Below, piece after piece: positions 27,729 through 36,240 of a stretch of 64,000 nt of DNA. The position numbers were made by a program, and so were the translations under genes. The stretch comes from Sphingobacterium sp. BN32 (lineage in GTDB: Bacteria > Bacteroidota > Bacteroidia > Sphingobacteriales > Sphingobacteriaceae). Position 1 is the stretch's first letter; each line of letters opens with the position of its first letter. The stretch spans positions 1,860,001-1,924,000 of the forward strand of contig NZ_CP129963.1 of assembly GCF_030503615.1 (NCBI RefSeq), written 5' to 3'. The notes beneath the pieces were generated by a model, which was given only the letters and a program-made list of their open reading frames with translations, had not been told where the DNA came from and searched no databases.

Positions 27729-29813
27729 ATGGCAAAAAAATTTATCCCCAGGGATATTAGCTGGTTAAGTTTTAACGCTCGTGTGTTGCAAGAAGCGGCA
27801 GATACCGAAGTTCCATTGGAGCAACGCATTAAGTTTCTAGGTATCTTCTCGAATAATTTAGATGAGTTTTTTCGTGTTCGTGTAGCTGCACTGAAGCGCG
27901 CGGCCGAGATTAATACCAAAGAAGTATTGGGATCTTTTTATGAAGATCCCAATATTATTTTAGAACAGATAACGCATATCGTTATCAAACAGCAAAAGAA
28001 GTTTGATAAGATTTGGTTAGATGTTCAGAAAGAGATGGCTAAGCAGCGCGTCTTTATAAAAACTGCGGAGGACCTTTCGCAGGAACAGTTAGAATTTGTG
28101 AAAGACTACTTTGACCGGGAGGTGGAGAGCAGCATTATTCCGCTCCTTCTGGATGAGGTACGCCCCATGCCCTATCTTCGCGACAAAAGTCTTTATCTGG
28201 GTGTTGCTATGTATAAGAAGGACTGGCAATATCAGACGAAGTTTGCCATCATTGAATTACCTTCGAGCCAACACGGCCGATTTGTGATCCTTCCGGCACC
28301 TAAGAATCAGAAGCATATTATCTTAATTGAGGATGTTGTAAAAGTCAATTTACCTTACATCTTTTCCTACTTCGGTTTTGATGAATTTGTTGCGAACACT
28401 TTCAAAATCACGAAAGATGCGGAGTTTGATTTAGATAACGACGTGAATACGAGCTTTGTAGAAAAGATAACAAAAGGCGTAAAAAATAGACGCAAAGGCA
28501 AGCCGACGCGCTTTGTGTTTGATAAAGATATGGACCAGATGCTTCTGGAGTTTTTGATTCGGAAATTGGATCTTTCAAAACGCGACAGCATCATCCCAGG
28601 TCAGAAAATCCATAATTTCAAGCACTTCATGGACTTCCCAGATGTGTTCAGATCTTATAGAAGACCATTTGAGCGAACTTCATTTGAGCATCCTGATCTC
28701 TGCGATGTCGATCGTGTGACGGACGTTATCCTGAAAAAAGATGTGCTCCTCTCCTTTCCTTATCACCAGTTCAGGCCGATGATCGATCTATTGCGGGAGG
28801 CGGCTATGGATCCGGACGTGAAAACGATTAAGATTACAATCTATCGGATGGCTACAAATTCAAAAATCGCCAATGCCTTAGTAAATGCAGCGCGTAACGG
28901 GAAAGAAGTCACGGTGATGTTAGAGCTGAGAGCGCGTTTTGATGAAGAGCATAATCTGGATTGGAAAGACCGATTCGAAATGGAAGGCGTTAAAGTACTT
29001 GTTGGTATTCCGAACCGAAAAGTACATGCCAAACTCTGTATTATCAAAAAGCGGGTAGATAACAAAACCATTCAATATGGTTTCGTGAGTACCGGCAACA
29101 TCAATGAAAAGACGGCGCGCATTTATGGCGACCACTGTTTGATGACGAGCAACAAGAGCGTGATGGCCGATATCAACAAGATATTCAATGCGCTGCAAAA
29201 GCCTAAGATGCCTTTAGAGAACACGATAAAAAATTGTAAAAGTTTACTGACCTGTCCTTTAGATATGCGTCAGCAGATTTTGCAGTTTATCGATAAAGAG
29301 ATTCTGGAGGCCAAGGCTGGACGAAAAGCGCATGTTATCATCAAGATTAACTCGCTTAGTGACAAAGAATGTATCAAAAAATTATATGAAGCTGCAATTG
29401 CCGGCGTTAAGGTCGAGCTGATCGTGCGTGGTGTATATTGCGCAATCAATCAGAAAAAATTCAAAGAGCCATTATATGGTATCAGCATTGTAGATGAGTA
29501 TTTAGAGCACGCCCGTGTACTCTATTTTTACGCCGCTGGGAAAGAGCTGACCTACATCTCTTCAGCCGATTTGATGACTCGGAATTTAGATTATCGTATC
29601 GAAGCAGCAGTAAAAATCAATAGTAAAAAATTGAAAACCGAGCTGAAAGATCTGTTACAAATTCAGTTGAAAGACAATGTGAAAGCCAGGATTTTCGACA
29701 ACCTGCAAACCAATGAATATGTGACCAATAAGAAGCCTGCATATCGCTCGCAAATTGAAACTTTCATCTATCTGTATGCAAAAACCCGTAAGGATATCGC
29801 GGAAGCTATTTAA
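27729..29813 (+). CDS. ppk1: Polyphosphate kinase 1
   Basis: About 694 residues; reversibly polymerises the ATP gamma-phosphate into polyphosphate. The order of segments is FIPRDISWLSFNARVLQEAA, FLGIFSNNLDEFFRVRVAAL, YHQFRPMIDLLREAAMDPDV, then IPNRKVHAKLCII with a catalytic His and STGNINEKTARIYGDH. The C-terminal RNLDYRIEAAVKI completes the family pattern. I use the ATG at 27729 (MAKKFIPRD); an in-frame ATG lies 15 nt upstream at 27714. The TTAACAT direct repeat upstream fits phosphate control. Confidence 0.96.
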   Translation: MAKKFIPRDISWLSFNARVLQEAADTEVPLEQRIKFLGIFSNNLDEFFRVRVAALKRAAEINTKEVLGSFYEDPNIILEQITHIVIKQQKKFDKIWLDVQKEMAKQRVFIKTAEDLSQEQLEFVKDYFDREVESSIIPLLLDEVRPMPYLRDKSLYLGVAMYKKDWQYQTKFAIIELPSSQHGRFVILPAPKNQKHIILIEDVVKVNLPYIFSYFGFDEFVANTFKITKDAEFDLDNDVNTSFVEKITKGVKNRRKGKPTRFVFDKDMDQMLLEFLIRKLDLSKRDSIIPGQKIHNFKHFMDFPDVFRSYRRPFERTSFEHPDLCDVDRVTDVILKKDVLLSFPYHQFRPMIDLLREAAMDPDVKTIKITIYRMATNSKIANALVNAARNGKEVTVMLELRARFDEEHNLDWKDRFEMEGVKVLVGIPNRKVHAKLCIIKKRVDNKTIQYGFVSTGNINEKTARIYGDHCLMTSNKSVMADINKIFNALQKPKMPLENTIKNCKSLLTCPLDMRQQILQFIDKEILEAKAGRKAHVIIKINSLSDKECIKKLYEAAIAGVKVELIVRGVYCAINQKKFKEPLYGISIVDEYLEHARVLYFYAAGKELTYISSADLMTRNLDYRIEAAVKINSKKLKTELKDLLQIQLKDNVKARIFDNLQTNEYVTNKKPAYRSQIETFIYLYAKTRKDIAEAI

Positions 29814-29841
29814 AATATGACATTGTAGCCTTGTTGTTTTA

Positions 29842-29873
29842 CTAATATTTTTAGTATTTTAGAAAAATATTAG
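29842..29873 (+). promoter_or_regulatory. Inverted repeat abutting the Shine-Dalgarno of the radical SAM gene
   Basis: An 11-bp perfect inverted repeat (29842-29852 with 29863-29873, 10-nt loop) ends exactly where the GGAGG at 29873-29877 begins, just before the ATG at 29882. It may be the ppk1 terminator or may influence ribosome access. Confidence 0.55.
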
Positions 29874-29881
29874 GAGGAAAT

Positions 29882-30940
29882 ATGGCTACTGAATTTATTC
29901 AAGGTCGTGGTGCACAGGAGAATGTATCGAACATTTTTTTTCAACAAAGCTACAGCAAGGACTTTATAGAGGGGATTGATGAATGGGAGGAGGAAAAGCC
30001 GCAAACTCATTTTACGATTGTTCATCCCAAAAGTTTCGTCAACAAAGTGACTAGCCCCGACGTGGGCATGGAATACTCGGCCAACCCCTACCAGGGCTGT
30101 GAACACGGTTGTATCTATTGCTATGCACGCAATTCGCATCAGTATTGGGGATACAGCGCGGGCCTGGACTTCGAGACGAAGATTATGGTCAAAGCGAATA
30201 GCGTGAAGCTATTCCGCGAGTTTATCAGTCGTAAGTCATGGACTGGGACACCTATTTCACTTTCTGGAAATACAGATTGCTATCAACCTTTAGAACGTAA
30301 GTTTCAATTGACGCGCGGAATTTTAAAAACGGCTAGCCAATATGGTCAGCCGGTCAGCATTATTACAAAGAACAGCTTAATATTGCGCGATGCGGATATT
30401 ATCAGCGAACTTGCCAATAGAAATCTCTGTGTAGTCTATATTTCCATCAATTCTTTAACTGAGGAAACGCGCTTGAAGCTTGAACCTAGAACAGTAACTG
30501 CTAAACAGCGCTTGCATGTTATTGAGTCGTTATCAAAGTTGGGCGTTCCGGTGGGCATTATGTGTGCCCCTGTCATCCCGGGTTTGACCGATCATGAGAT
30601 TCCTAATGTATTGAAGGCGGCTGCTAGTGCTGGGGCGAAATGGGCTGGCTATACAACCGTAAGATTGAATGGTGAGATTGGACAAATATTTGAGAATTGG
30701 CTACACAAGGCCTATCCGGATCGTGCGAATAAGATTTGGCATAGTATACAGAGTTGTCATCATGGAAAAGTGAATGATAGCGAGTTCGGAAACCGGATGA
30801 AAGGAACCGGAAAGCTAGCGCAAATGATTAAAGATAGCTTCCGTATGCACTGCAAACGCAATAAATTGAACGTAGAGCACTTTGAGTTTGACTGTTCACA
30901 GCTTATAAAAAACTCCGATCATCAGCTTAAATTGTTCTAA
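29882..30940 (+). CDS. PA0069 family radical SAM protein
   Basis: A 352-residue radical SAM protein with the cluster motif CEHGCIYCYAR (Cx3Cx2C) at about residue 76-86, preceded by MEYSANPYQG. Further segments are ISLSGNTDCYQPLERKFQLT, PVSIITKNSLILRDADI and VGIMCAPVIPGLTDHEIP. This fits the PA0069/SplB-like branch (DNA repair photolyase-like COG1533), whose physiological substrate is unknown. A strong GGAGG site precedes the ATG. It sits as a single gene after ppk1. Confidence 0.88.
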   Translation: MATEFIQGRGAQENVSNIFFQQSYSKDFIEGIDEWEEEKPQTHFTIVHPKSFVNKVTSPDVGMEYSANPYQGCEHGCIYCYARNSHQYWGYSAGLDFETKIMVKANSVKLFREFISRKSWTGTPISLSGNTDCYQPLERKFQLTRGILKTASQYGQPVSIITKNSLILRDADIISELANRNLCVVYISINSLTEETRLKLEPRTVTAKQRLHVIESLSKLGVPVGIMCAPVIPGLTDHEIPNVLKAAASAGAKWAGYTTVRLNGEIGQIFENWLHKAYPDRANKIWHSIQSCHHGKVNDSEFGNRMKGTGKLAQMIKDSFRMHCKRNKLNVEHFEFDCSQLIKNSDHQLKLF

Positions 30941-31019
30941 ATTGAAAGCGTTAAGAAGTGTTAAAAAGAAAATGTAACAGCTATGTTGCAGACATAATGG
31001 CATCGTGTTTGGTTTAACA

Positions 31020-31056
31020 AGTACAATAACTATTAGAAAAACATAAATATTGTACT
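31020..31056 (+). promoter_or_regulatory. Inverted repeat ending at the lipoprotein start codon
   Basis: AGTACAAT (31020-31027) and ATTGTACT (31049-31056) are perfect complements 21 nt apart; the second directly touches the ATG at 31057. It could be an operator or a start-masking hairpin. Weak evidence. Confidence 0.35.
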
Positions 31057-31455
31057 ATGAAAAACACATTGAAATTATTAAGTCTTTTGTTTGTTGTCCT
31101 ATTCACAGTTTCTGCTTGTTCGAAAGATGATGACCCGGTAGATAATGAATTGTTTACTGGAAACTATACGGGTGAGGTTGGTTACACCAATCTTTCTGAT
31201 AACAGCAAGAATGTTGCTTACGGTCCTGGTTCTGTGCGCGTGTACAAAGTTGGAGACAAGTATTCGTTCGACTTCAAATCTGATAAAGGCAATATTCCTT
31301 CATTAACAGGAATCGTGATGCAAAAAGGAGATAACAACACCATTTTCTTTAATTCAGAGGCAATAGGGTCGATTACGATCTCAGAAAGCACTTTAGAAAT
31401 TGCTTATACAAATCTGGATAAGAAAGAATCGTTTAGAGCAAGTTGCGATAGATAA
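31057..31455 (+). CDS. Small lipoprotein of unknown function
   Basis: A 132-residue protein with a lipoprotein signal peptide: LLFVVLFTVSACSKDDDP, lipidation Cys near residue 22. The acidic residues right after the Cys resemble the Bacteroidota surface-export signal. The mature part, about 110 residues, is probably beta-rich: NYTGEVGYTNLSDNSKNVA, SVRVYKVGDKYSFDFKS, and a second Cys close to the end. The family is not recognised. It is monocistronic and followed by a composite repeat. Confidence 0.75.
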   Translation: MKNTLKLLSLLFVVLFTVSACSKDDDPVDNELFTGNYTGEVGYTNLSDNSKNVAYGPGSVRVYKVGDKYSFDFKSDKGNIPSLTGIVMQKGDNNTIFFNSEAIGSITISESTLEIAYTNLDKKESFRASCDR

Positions 31456-31555
31456 AATTAGATATTAGATTATAGATATTAGATTTCAGACTGTTTGGTT
31501 AAACACCTCAAATCTAATATCTTATATCTAAAATCTAATGTCTAACATCTAATAT
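31456..31555. repeat. Composite intergenic repeat, copy 4 (short form)
   Basis: Two clusters of the TCTAATGTCTTATATCTAA family face each other, at 31458-31490 and 31509-31555. Only about 20 nt separate them, without the GGAAAGGAAGGAT core seen in the other copies. The right edge runs into the end of the next minus-strand gene at 31542. Confidence 0.75.
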
Positions 31556-32141
31556 CATTAACCCCCTTAAACAACATACTATTACTATTGAGGAATAGGC
31601 TGTGTTTATCGGGGTAATGAAATTTCAAGCGGTATTGAAGGTTGTTAATGTAGTCGTTTTCGGACTGATCTTTTAAATAATGGTTGACATGATTGCTTAC
31701 TTCCAGCTTGATTTGATTGCTCGAACTACTTAACCGAATTTTAATTGGATGCGCAGGCATCGTATTATAACCATTAGTAAGCGCATTTTGAACCAATGGG
31801 AAGCAGAGTAATGCATGAACTTTCATTGAGGGATCTGCGATATTAAAATCAACTTTTACATGCAGTTCTTCATTTTGAAGTAAACCCCACAGAGAGATAT
31901 AATATTCCAAGAGTGCTTTTTCTTCCGCAAGCGTATGCACGCTGTCCTTAGAAAGATTTTCTGTCAGTTTACACCAGTTAGAAAAGCGCTCATCCGTTAC
32001 GACTGTTTTCTCTTTTTTTTCGAACAAATCCAAGAGTGCTGGATCGAGTTCGCTGATAAAATACGACTGCATTGCGCCATTAGACAACAACAAATCCTTT
32101 GATTCTTGAGATTGCTTATTGTTGCTTTTTTTCCAAAACAT
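31542..32141 (-). CDS. Degenerate LytS-like histidine kinase (probable pseudokinase)
   Basis: A 199-residue protein aligned by eye to the HisKA-like and ATPase parts of LytS/YehU kinases. The phospho-acceptor region LKxQINPHFLFN is replaced by AMQSYFISELDPALLDLF, with no His. The N-box is FPLVQNALTNGYNTMPAHP, and the glycine-rich lid is missing although NNLQYRLKFHYPDKHSL keeps the end of the fold. There is no transmembrane segment. The start at 32141 has an AGAGAAGAG site and overlaps the upstream DUF502 gene by 26 nt, so the two are co-translated. Catalytic activity is doubtful; a scaffold or sensor role is inferred. Confidence 0.6.
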   Translation of the reverse strand: MFWKKSNNKQSQESKDLLLSNGAMQSYFISELDPALLDLFEKKEKTVVTDERFSNWCKLTENLSKDSVHTLAEEKALLEYYISLWGLLQNEELHVKVDFNIADPSMKVHALLCFPLVQNALTNGYNTMPAHPIKIRLSSSSNQIKLEVSNHVNHYLKDQSENDYINNLQYRLKFHYPDKHSLFLNSNSMLFKGVNDIRC

Positions 32142-32751
32142 CTCTTCTCTTTGAAGGTTCAACGCCACTAACACCGCCCGACACAGCTAATTTCATAGCA
32201 TCAGTGGCTGACATATTTAATTTATGAACTTTATCTGCGCTTATGATAGCAACCTGTCCTGCAACAGAATAAGAATATGGAAAGTAAACAATAACTTCAC
32301 CTTCTAAGCCTATGCTGCTCAAGTCCTTTTGAGTTAGGAAGCCAACCTTCTTTAATCCAAAGTTGTTGACTTCGACCAATACCGGTTCATTGAATTTCTT
32401 TGCATCACCAACAAAGGCTTCGGTAAAGTCTTTGATGGAAGAATAAAGCGTATTGAATAGCGGTATTTTGTTAATGGTACGCGTCATCCAACTGCGGATT
32501 GGTGCTGTCACTAAGGTTGTAAAAATTAAGCCTACCAACGCAAGCAACAGGATGACCGATAGAATTCCTATTCCCGGGATATAGAGCGGATGTCCGGTTT
32601 CATCTTCAAGGAAGTGCTCAGTAATATTTAGCGCACCGTCCAAGGTCGCAACTAACCAAACAATCACGAAGATTGCTCCCGCAACGGGCGCAACGACCAA
32701 GGTTCCCTTGATTAAATAATAAAAGAATTGTTGAAAGAATTTACGTAGCAT
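32116..32751 (-). CDS. DUF502 family membrane protein
   Basis: A 211-residue protein with two hydrophobic N-terminal segments (about residues 10-35 and 58-85) and a cytoplasmic part. Family signatures are TLVTAPIRSWMTRTINKIPL, FNTLYSSIKDFTEAFVGDAK and VIVYFPYSYSVAGQVAII. DUF502 proteins are widespread and have no proven function; some are linked to envelope trafficking. It overlaps the degenerate kinase gene downstream, and murF-alr ends 3 nt upstream, so the three form one minus-strand operon. Confidence 0.88.
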   Translation of the reverse strand: MLRKFFQQFFYYLIKGTLVVAPVAGAIFVIVWLVATLDGALNITEHFLEDETGHPLYIPGIGILSVILLLALVGLIFTTLVTAPIRSWMTRTINKIPLFNTLYSSIKDFTEAFVGDAKKFNEPVLVEVNNFGLKKVGFLTQKDLSSIGLEGEVIVYFPYSYSVAGQVAIISADKVHKLNMSATDAMKLAVSGGVSGVEPSKRRDVLEKKQQ

Positions 32752-32753
32752 GT

Positions 32754-35189
32754 TTATTCAAAATAATAGACTCTCTTTACCCTACTAGAAATATTGACCA
32801 ATAGTTCATACGGAATGGTGCCGATATCTCTTGCCGCTTGCATGATGTCTGGAAAAACCTCTACGGTATCCCCTTCTTTGACTTCAATATCCGTAACATC
32901 CAACATGCACATATCCATACAGATAGTGCCTACCGTTGGTACCAACTGATTATTGATTTTCATTTTTCCAATTCCGTTTCCAAATTTACGATTATATCCG
33001 TCAGCATACCCAATTTTAACCGTAGCAATTCTGCTATCACGTGTTAATACTCCTTTCCGATCATAGCCAACCGTCTCGGTTTTCGGTAAATCTTTCAATT
33101 GCGTTACGGTAGTTCGCAGCGTACTTACTTTCTCTAGAACGCTATTCCCGTTGTCCATATCAACACCATATAGTCCTATTCCTAGGCGAACCATATCAAA
33201 ATGTGCTTGCGGCCAGCGTACAATTGCGGAGGTGTTCGCAACATGCTTGATGAAAGAATAGCCGATTCCTGCTTCTAACTTAGTAACACAGTTGTTGTAA
33301 GTATCGATTTGATACTGGGTAAAACTATCTTGATTAGGATCGCCGGATGCAACCAAATGCGTGAAGCAAGATTGTACTTTAACTTCCTTTTGTTGGTTCA
33401 AGCGTTCTATAAGTTCGTTCACTTCATTCGCTAAAAATCCTAATCGATGCATACCTGTATCCAACTTCACATGAATCTTATATCCTTCACGTTTATTGGA
33501 CCTTAAGAATTCTATAAACTGATTAAGGAAACGCATGGAGTACACCTCTGGTTCCAAATCGTATTGTAGTAATGTCTGAAAAGTATCGCTGTCTGGACTC
33601 AAAACCATGATGGGTAATGCGATGCCACCCATCCTTAACTCAACACCTTCGTCAGCAAAAGCTACCGTTAGATAATCGACTTTGCTAAACTGCAACAGGT
33701 TGGCGACCTCGAAGCTTCCACTTCCGTAGGAGAACGCTTTGACCATCGCCATCAGCTTAACCTGATTGGGGATCATCGCACGATAGTGCATCAGATTATG
33801 CGAAAGTGCATTTAAGTTAATCTCCAGAACGGTACCATGTGATCTCAATGTCAGGCGTTGTACGACCTGTTCAAAGCGGAATGCACGCCCTCCCTTGATC
33901 AATATGGTTTCATCCTTGATATTTAAGCTCTCCAATTGCTGGAGTAAGTCTTCTGTAGTCGCAAACCGCAGTATGGCAGTCGTTGAAAGATCATCCAACC
34001 ACTGATAATCCGGACCGACCCATATCATCCGGCTGATGGATGCGCGAGAAAGTATACCTAACAGCTTCTCTTGAAATTTTTCACTGACCGACAATCCTTC
34101 CATATCGGATAGAATTAACGTCTTCTTACTATGTTGGTTCTGCTGTGCTAGAAAATCTAATGATATCTGAAGCGAGGCTAAATCATTGGAATACGAGTCG
34201 TCGATTAAAGAACTGTTAGCTATACCCTTTTTAAGCTGCAGGCGCATTTCTAAAGGTCTTAATTGCTGCAAACGTTCAATAATCAACGGTTCAGCATAAC
34301 CAAAATACATCATTGCCGTGAAGCAAGTCAAGACATTCTCGATGGAAGCTTTATCAGTAAATGGGATGTCGAACGTATGGATATTGCCATTCGATTTAAT
34401 CGTTAGTTGGGTTCCTTTTCTTGAAGGTTCTTGATTCAACAATTGTATCTCATTGCTATCTTCCTCCCCCCACTGCAATAATTTTATATCTGCGGAGACT
34501 TGATCGGCATTTACATATTTCGAGCCAGCAATAAGGACTTTCGATCGTTGAAATAATTTCAATTTCTCTAATAACTTTGCCTGCTTCGAAATGAAGTTCT
34601 GCGCATGAGCTAGCCCAATATTGGTGAATATCCCTACCTCCGGCTGTATCAGAGCTTGCAAGCGCTCCATTTCTCCCGGCTCTGAAATACCCGCCTCAAT
34701 CAATGCAAGGTCGTATTGCGAAGTCAAATTCCATAGCGATAATGCGACACCAAGCTGAGAGTTGTAGCTTTTAGGACTCTGATACACTTTCTTATCAATC
34801 GATAATAACTGGTACAGCCATTCTTTTACCACAGACTTCCCATTACTTCCCGCAATGCCAACCACCGTTCCATTAAAGGATAGCCTATGGTAGACAGCGA
34901 GGCGTTGCAATGCATCCAGTACATCCACAACAAACAGTACATTAACATCGGAAAGTGTCTCAAGGAAAGGCACGTTTTTGGAAACAACAAAACTACGAAC
35001 TCCCCGCAGATAGGCATCATTAATGAAATCATGACCATCACGGGCGGCAGTAAGCGCAAAAAACAAGCTATGTTCAGGTTGATTAACCTTTCTACTGTCG
35101 TATACTAGCTCTGTAATTTGTTGATTATAATCCGCTATCCGAAAACTCTTTAACTCTAAAACTTCGCGTATTAAATCGATAGTATACAT
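32754..35189 (-). CDS. Bifunctional MurF ligase / alanine racemase fusion
   Basis: An 811-residue fusion serving cell-wall synthesis. The first half (about 1-450) is a Mur ligase: the ATP-binding loop GTVVGIAGSNGKSVVKEWLY, then LIEAGISEPGEMERLQALI and SLIDDSYSNDLASLQ. The second half (about 455-811) is a fold III alanine racemase: LEINLNALSHNL, MAMVKAFSYGSGSFEVA with the PLP Lys, and MVRLGIGLYGVD. Joining D-Ala supply to UDP-MurNAc-pentapeptide formation is a recurring arrangement in Bacteroidota. In the first half the usual GTNGKT loop reads GSNGKS. Confidence 0.95.
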   Translation of the reverse strand: MYTIDLIREVLELKSFRIADYNQQITELVYDSRKVNQPEHSLFFALTAARDGHDFINDAYLRGVRSFVVSKNVPFLETLSDVNVLFVVDVLDALQRLAVYHRLSFNGTVVGIAGSNGKSVVKEWLYQLLSIDKKVYQSPKSYNSQLGVALSLWNLTSQYDLALIEAGISEPGEMERLQALIQPEVGIFTNIGLAHAQNFISKQAKLLEKLKLFQRSKVLIAGSKYVNADQVSADIKLLQWGEEDSNEIQLLNQEPSRKGTQLTIKSNGNIHTFDIPFTDKASIENVLTCFTAMMYFGYAEPLIIERLQQLRPLEMRLQLKKGIANSSLIDDSYSNDLASLQISLDFLAQQNQHSKKTLILSDMEGLSVSEKFQEKLLGILSRASISRMIWVGPDYQWLDDLSTTAILRFATTEDLLQQLESLNIKDETILIKGGRAFRFEQVVQRLTLRSHGTVLEINLNALSHNLMHYRAMIPNQVKLMAMVKAFSYGSGSFEVANLLQFSKVDYLTVAFADEGVELRMGGIALPIMVLSPDSDTFQTLLQYDLEPEVYSMRFLNQFIEFLRSNKREGYKIHVKLDTGMHRLGFLANEVNELIERLNQQKEVKVQSCFTHLVASGDPNQDSFTQYQIDTYNNCVTKLEAGIGYSFIKHVANTSAIVRWPQAHFDMVRLGIGLYGVDMDNGNSVLEKVSTLRTTVTQLKDLPKTETVGYDRKGVLTRDSRIATVKIGYADGYNRKFGNGIGKMKINNQLVPTVGTICMDMCMLDVTDIEVKEGDTVEVFPDIMQAARDIGTIPYELLVNISSRVKRVYYFE

Positions 35190-35258
35190 CTCATATTAAA
35201 TAATGAACGAATTTCATCATTTTTTTTATAAGTTCATCATTTTTTGAACATTTGTGAT

Positions 35259-35735
35259 ATGGAAGATCAAACGGGAAAAACAAAGGTTCTAACTCCACTT
35301 CAGGCAAAGAGAAAAGCTGAAAGCTATTGCGCGTATCAGGAACGAGCACAACAAGAAGTTCGAGACAAACTTTATAGCTGGGGGCTCCACAGTAATGATG
35401 TCGAGCAAATAATTTCAGACTTAATCTCCGACAATTTCCTGAACGAAGAGCGTTTCGCTAAGGCTTTTGTATTAGGAAAATTCCGAATGAAAGGTTGGGG
35501 AAAAATAAAGATTGTTCAGCATTTAAAAGCAAAACGGGTTTCAAAGCCGCTAATCCAGATTGCACTTAGGGAAATCGATCTGGATGATTATGAAGCTAAG
35601 TTATCCGAACTAATTTCAAAAAAAGTTAATGTGGATGTCGCTTCCTTGAATTTAAAAGAAAAGGCGAAGCTGATCAGGTATCTGCAATCGAAAGGATATG
35701 AAAACGATTTGATATTTTCTAAAATTAAGGAATAA
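35259..35735 (+). CDS. recX: Regulatory protein RecX
   Basis: About 158 residues; modulates RecA filaments. The three-helix RecX repeats are visible in AKRKAESYCAYQERAQQEVR, EEQ-like IISDLISDNFLNEERFAKAF and GKFRMKGWGKIKIVQHLKAK, then KEKAKLIRYLQSKGYENDLI. The frame also contains an in-frame TTG at 35244, but the ATG at 35259 is preferred. It is transcribed away from murF-alr. recA itself is not in the window. Confidence 0.88.
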   Translation: MEDQTGKTKVLTPLQAKRKAESYCAYQERAQQEVRDKLYSWGLHSNDVEQIISDLISDNFLNEERFAKAFVLGKFRMKGWGKIKIVQHLKAKRVSKPLIQIALREIDLDDYEAKLSELISKKVNVDVASLNLKEKAKLIRYLQSKGYENDLIFSKIKE

Positions 35736-35890
35736 CATTTCCGAATTGGAATCTATGCTCTTTACCGAAATCATTTTGATTTGATCCTATCGGATGATTT
35801 TTATTCAAAAAATATTACTTGAGTTCCAGCCAGTTGATGTCTGTCTGTGGACTTTTTTAAAAAATAATTTTAGGAATTGATTTTTCTCTC

Positions 35891-35898
35891 TATATTTG
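35891..35898 (+). promoter_or_regulatory. -7 box of the tRNA-Gly/tRNA-Leu transcript
   Basis: TATATTTG matches the -7 consensus and ends 11 nt before the tRNA-Gly 5' end. Confidence 0.5.
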
Positions 35899-35909
35899 CA
35901 CCACGTCAA

Positions 35910-35982
35910 GCGAAAGTAGCTCAGTTGGTAGAGCACAACCTTGCCAAGGTTGGGGTCGCGAGTTCGAATCTCGTCTTTCGCT
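35910..35982 (+). tRNA. tRNA-Gly (GCC)
   Basis: A 73-nt cloverleaf. The acceptor stem is GCGAAAG with CTTTCGC and the D-arm contains AGCTCAGTTGGTAGAGC. The anticodon loop TTGCCAA gives anticodon GCC, and the T-arm contains GTTCGAATC. The discriminator is T, as in most bacterial tRNA-Gly. CCA is not encoded. Confidence 0.97.
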
Positions 35983-35987
35983 CAGTT

Positions 35988-36072
35988 GCCTAGGTGGTGG
36001 AACTGGTAGACACGCAGGACTTAAAATCCTGTTCCCGTTAAGGGAGTGCGGGTTCGATTCCCGCCCTAGGTA
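35988..36072 (+). tRNA. tRNA-Leu (UAA)
   Basis: An 85-nt class II tRNA. The acceptor stem is GCCTAGG with CCTAGGT (a G-U pair at position 1-72). The anticodon loop CTTAAAA gives anticodon TAA, and the variable arm is long. The T-arm contains GGTTCGATTCC and the discriminator is A. It lies 5 nt after tRNA-Gly in the same transcript. Confidence 0.95.
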
Positions 36073-36077
36073 CTTGG

Positions 36078-36110
36078 AAAAAAGCTCATCAAATGATGAG
36101 CTTTTTTATT
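36078..36110 (+). terminator. Intrinsic terminator of the tRNA transcript
   Basis: A 13-bp stem (36079-36091 with 36094-36106) with a T-rich 3' side directly after tRNA-Leu. Confidence 0.85.
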
Positions 36111-36203
36111 TTAGCCCCTCCATAACTTTTGTACATAAACCAAGACTATCAACTTTCATCTACAAACTTTTTACTGATAAGCATCCATATAAATTAAAGC
36201 CAC

Positions 36204-36211
36204 TATCTTTG
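36204..36211 (+). promoter_or_regulatory. -7 box of the four-gene lipid-linked sugar operon
   Basis: TATCTTTG fits the -7 consensus and lies 29 nt before the ATG at 36241. It supports a single promoter for 36241-39338. Confidence 0.5.
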
Positions 36212-36240
36212 TCATCGCAATACCACGAGATTAATCGTTA

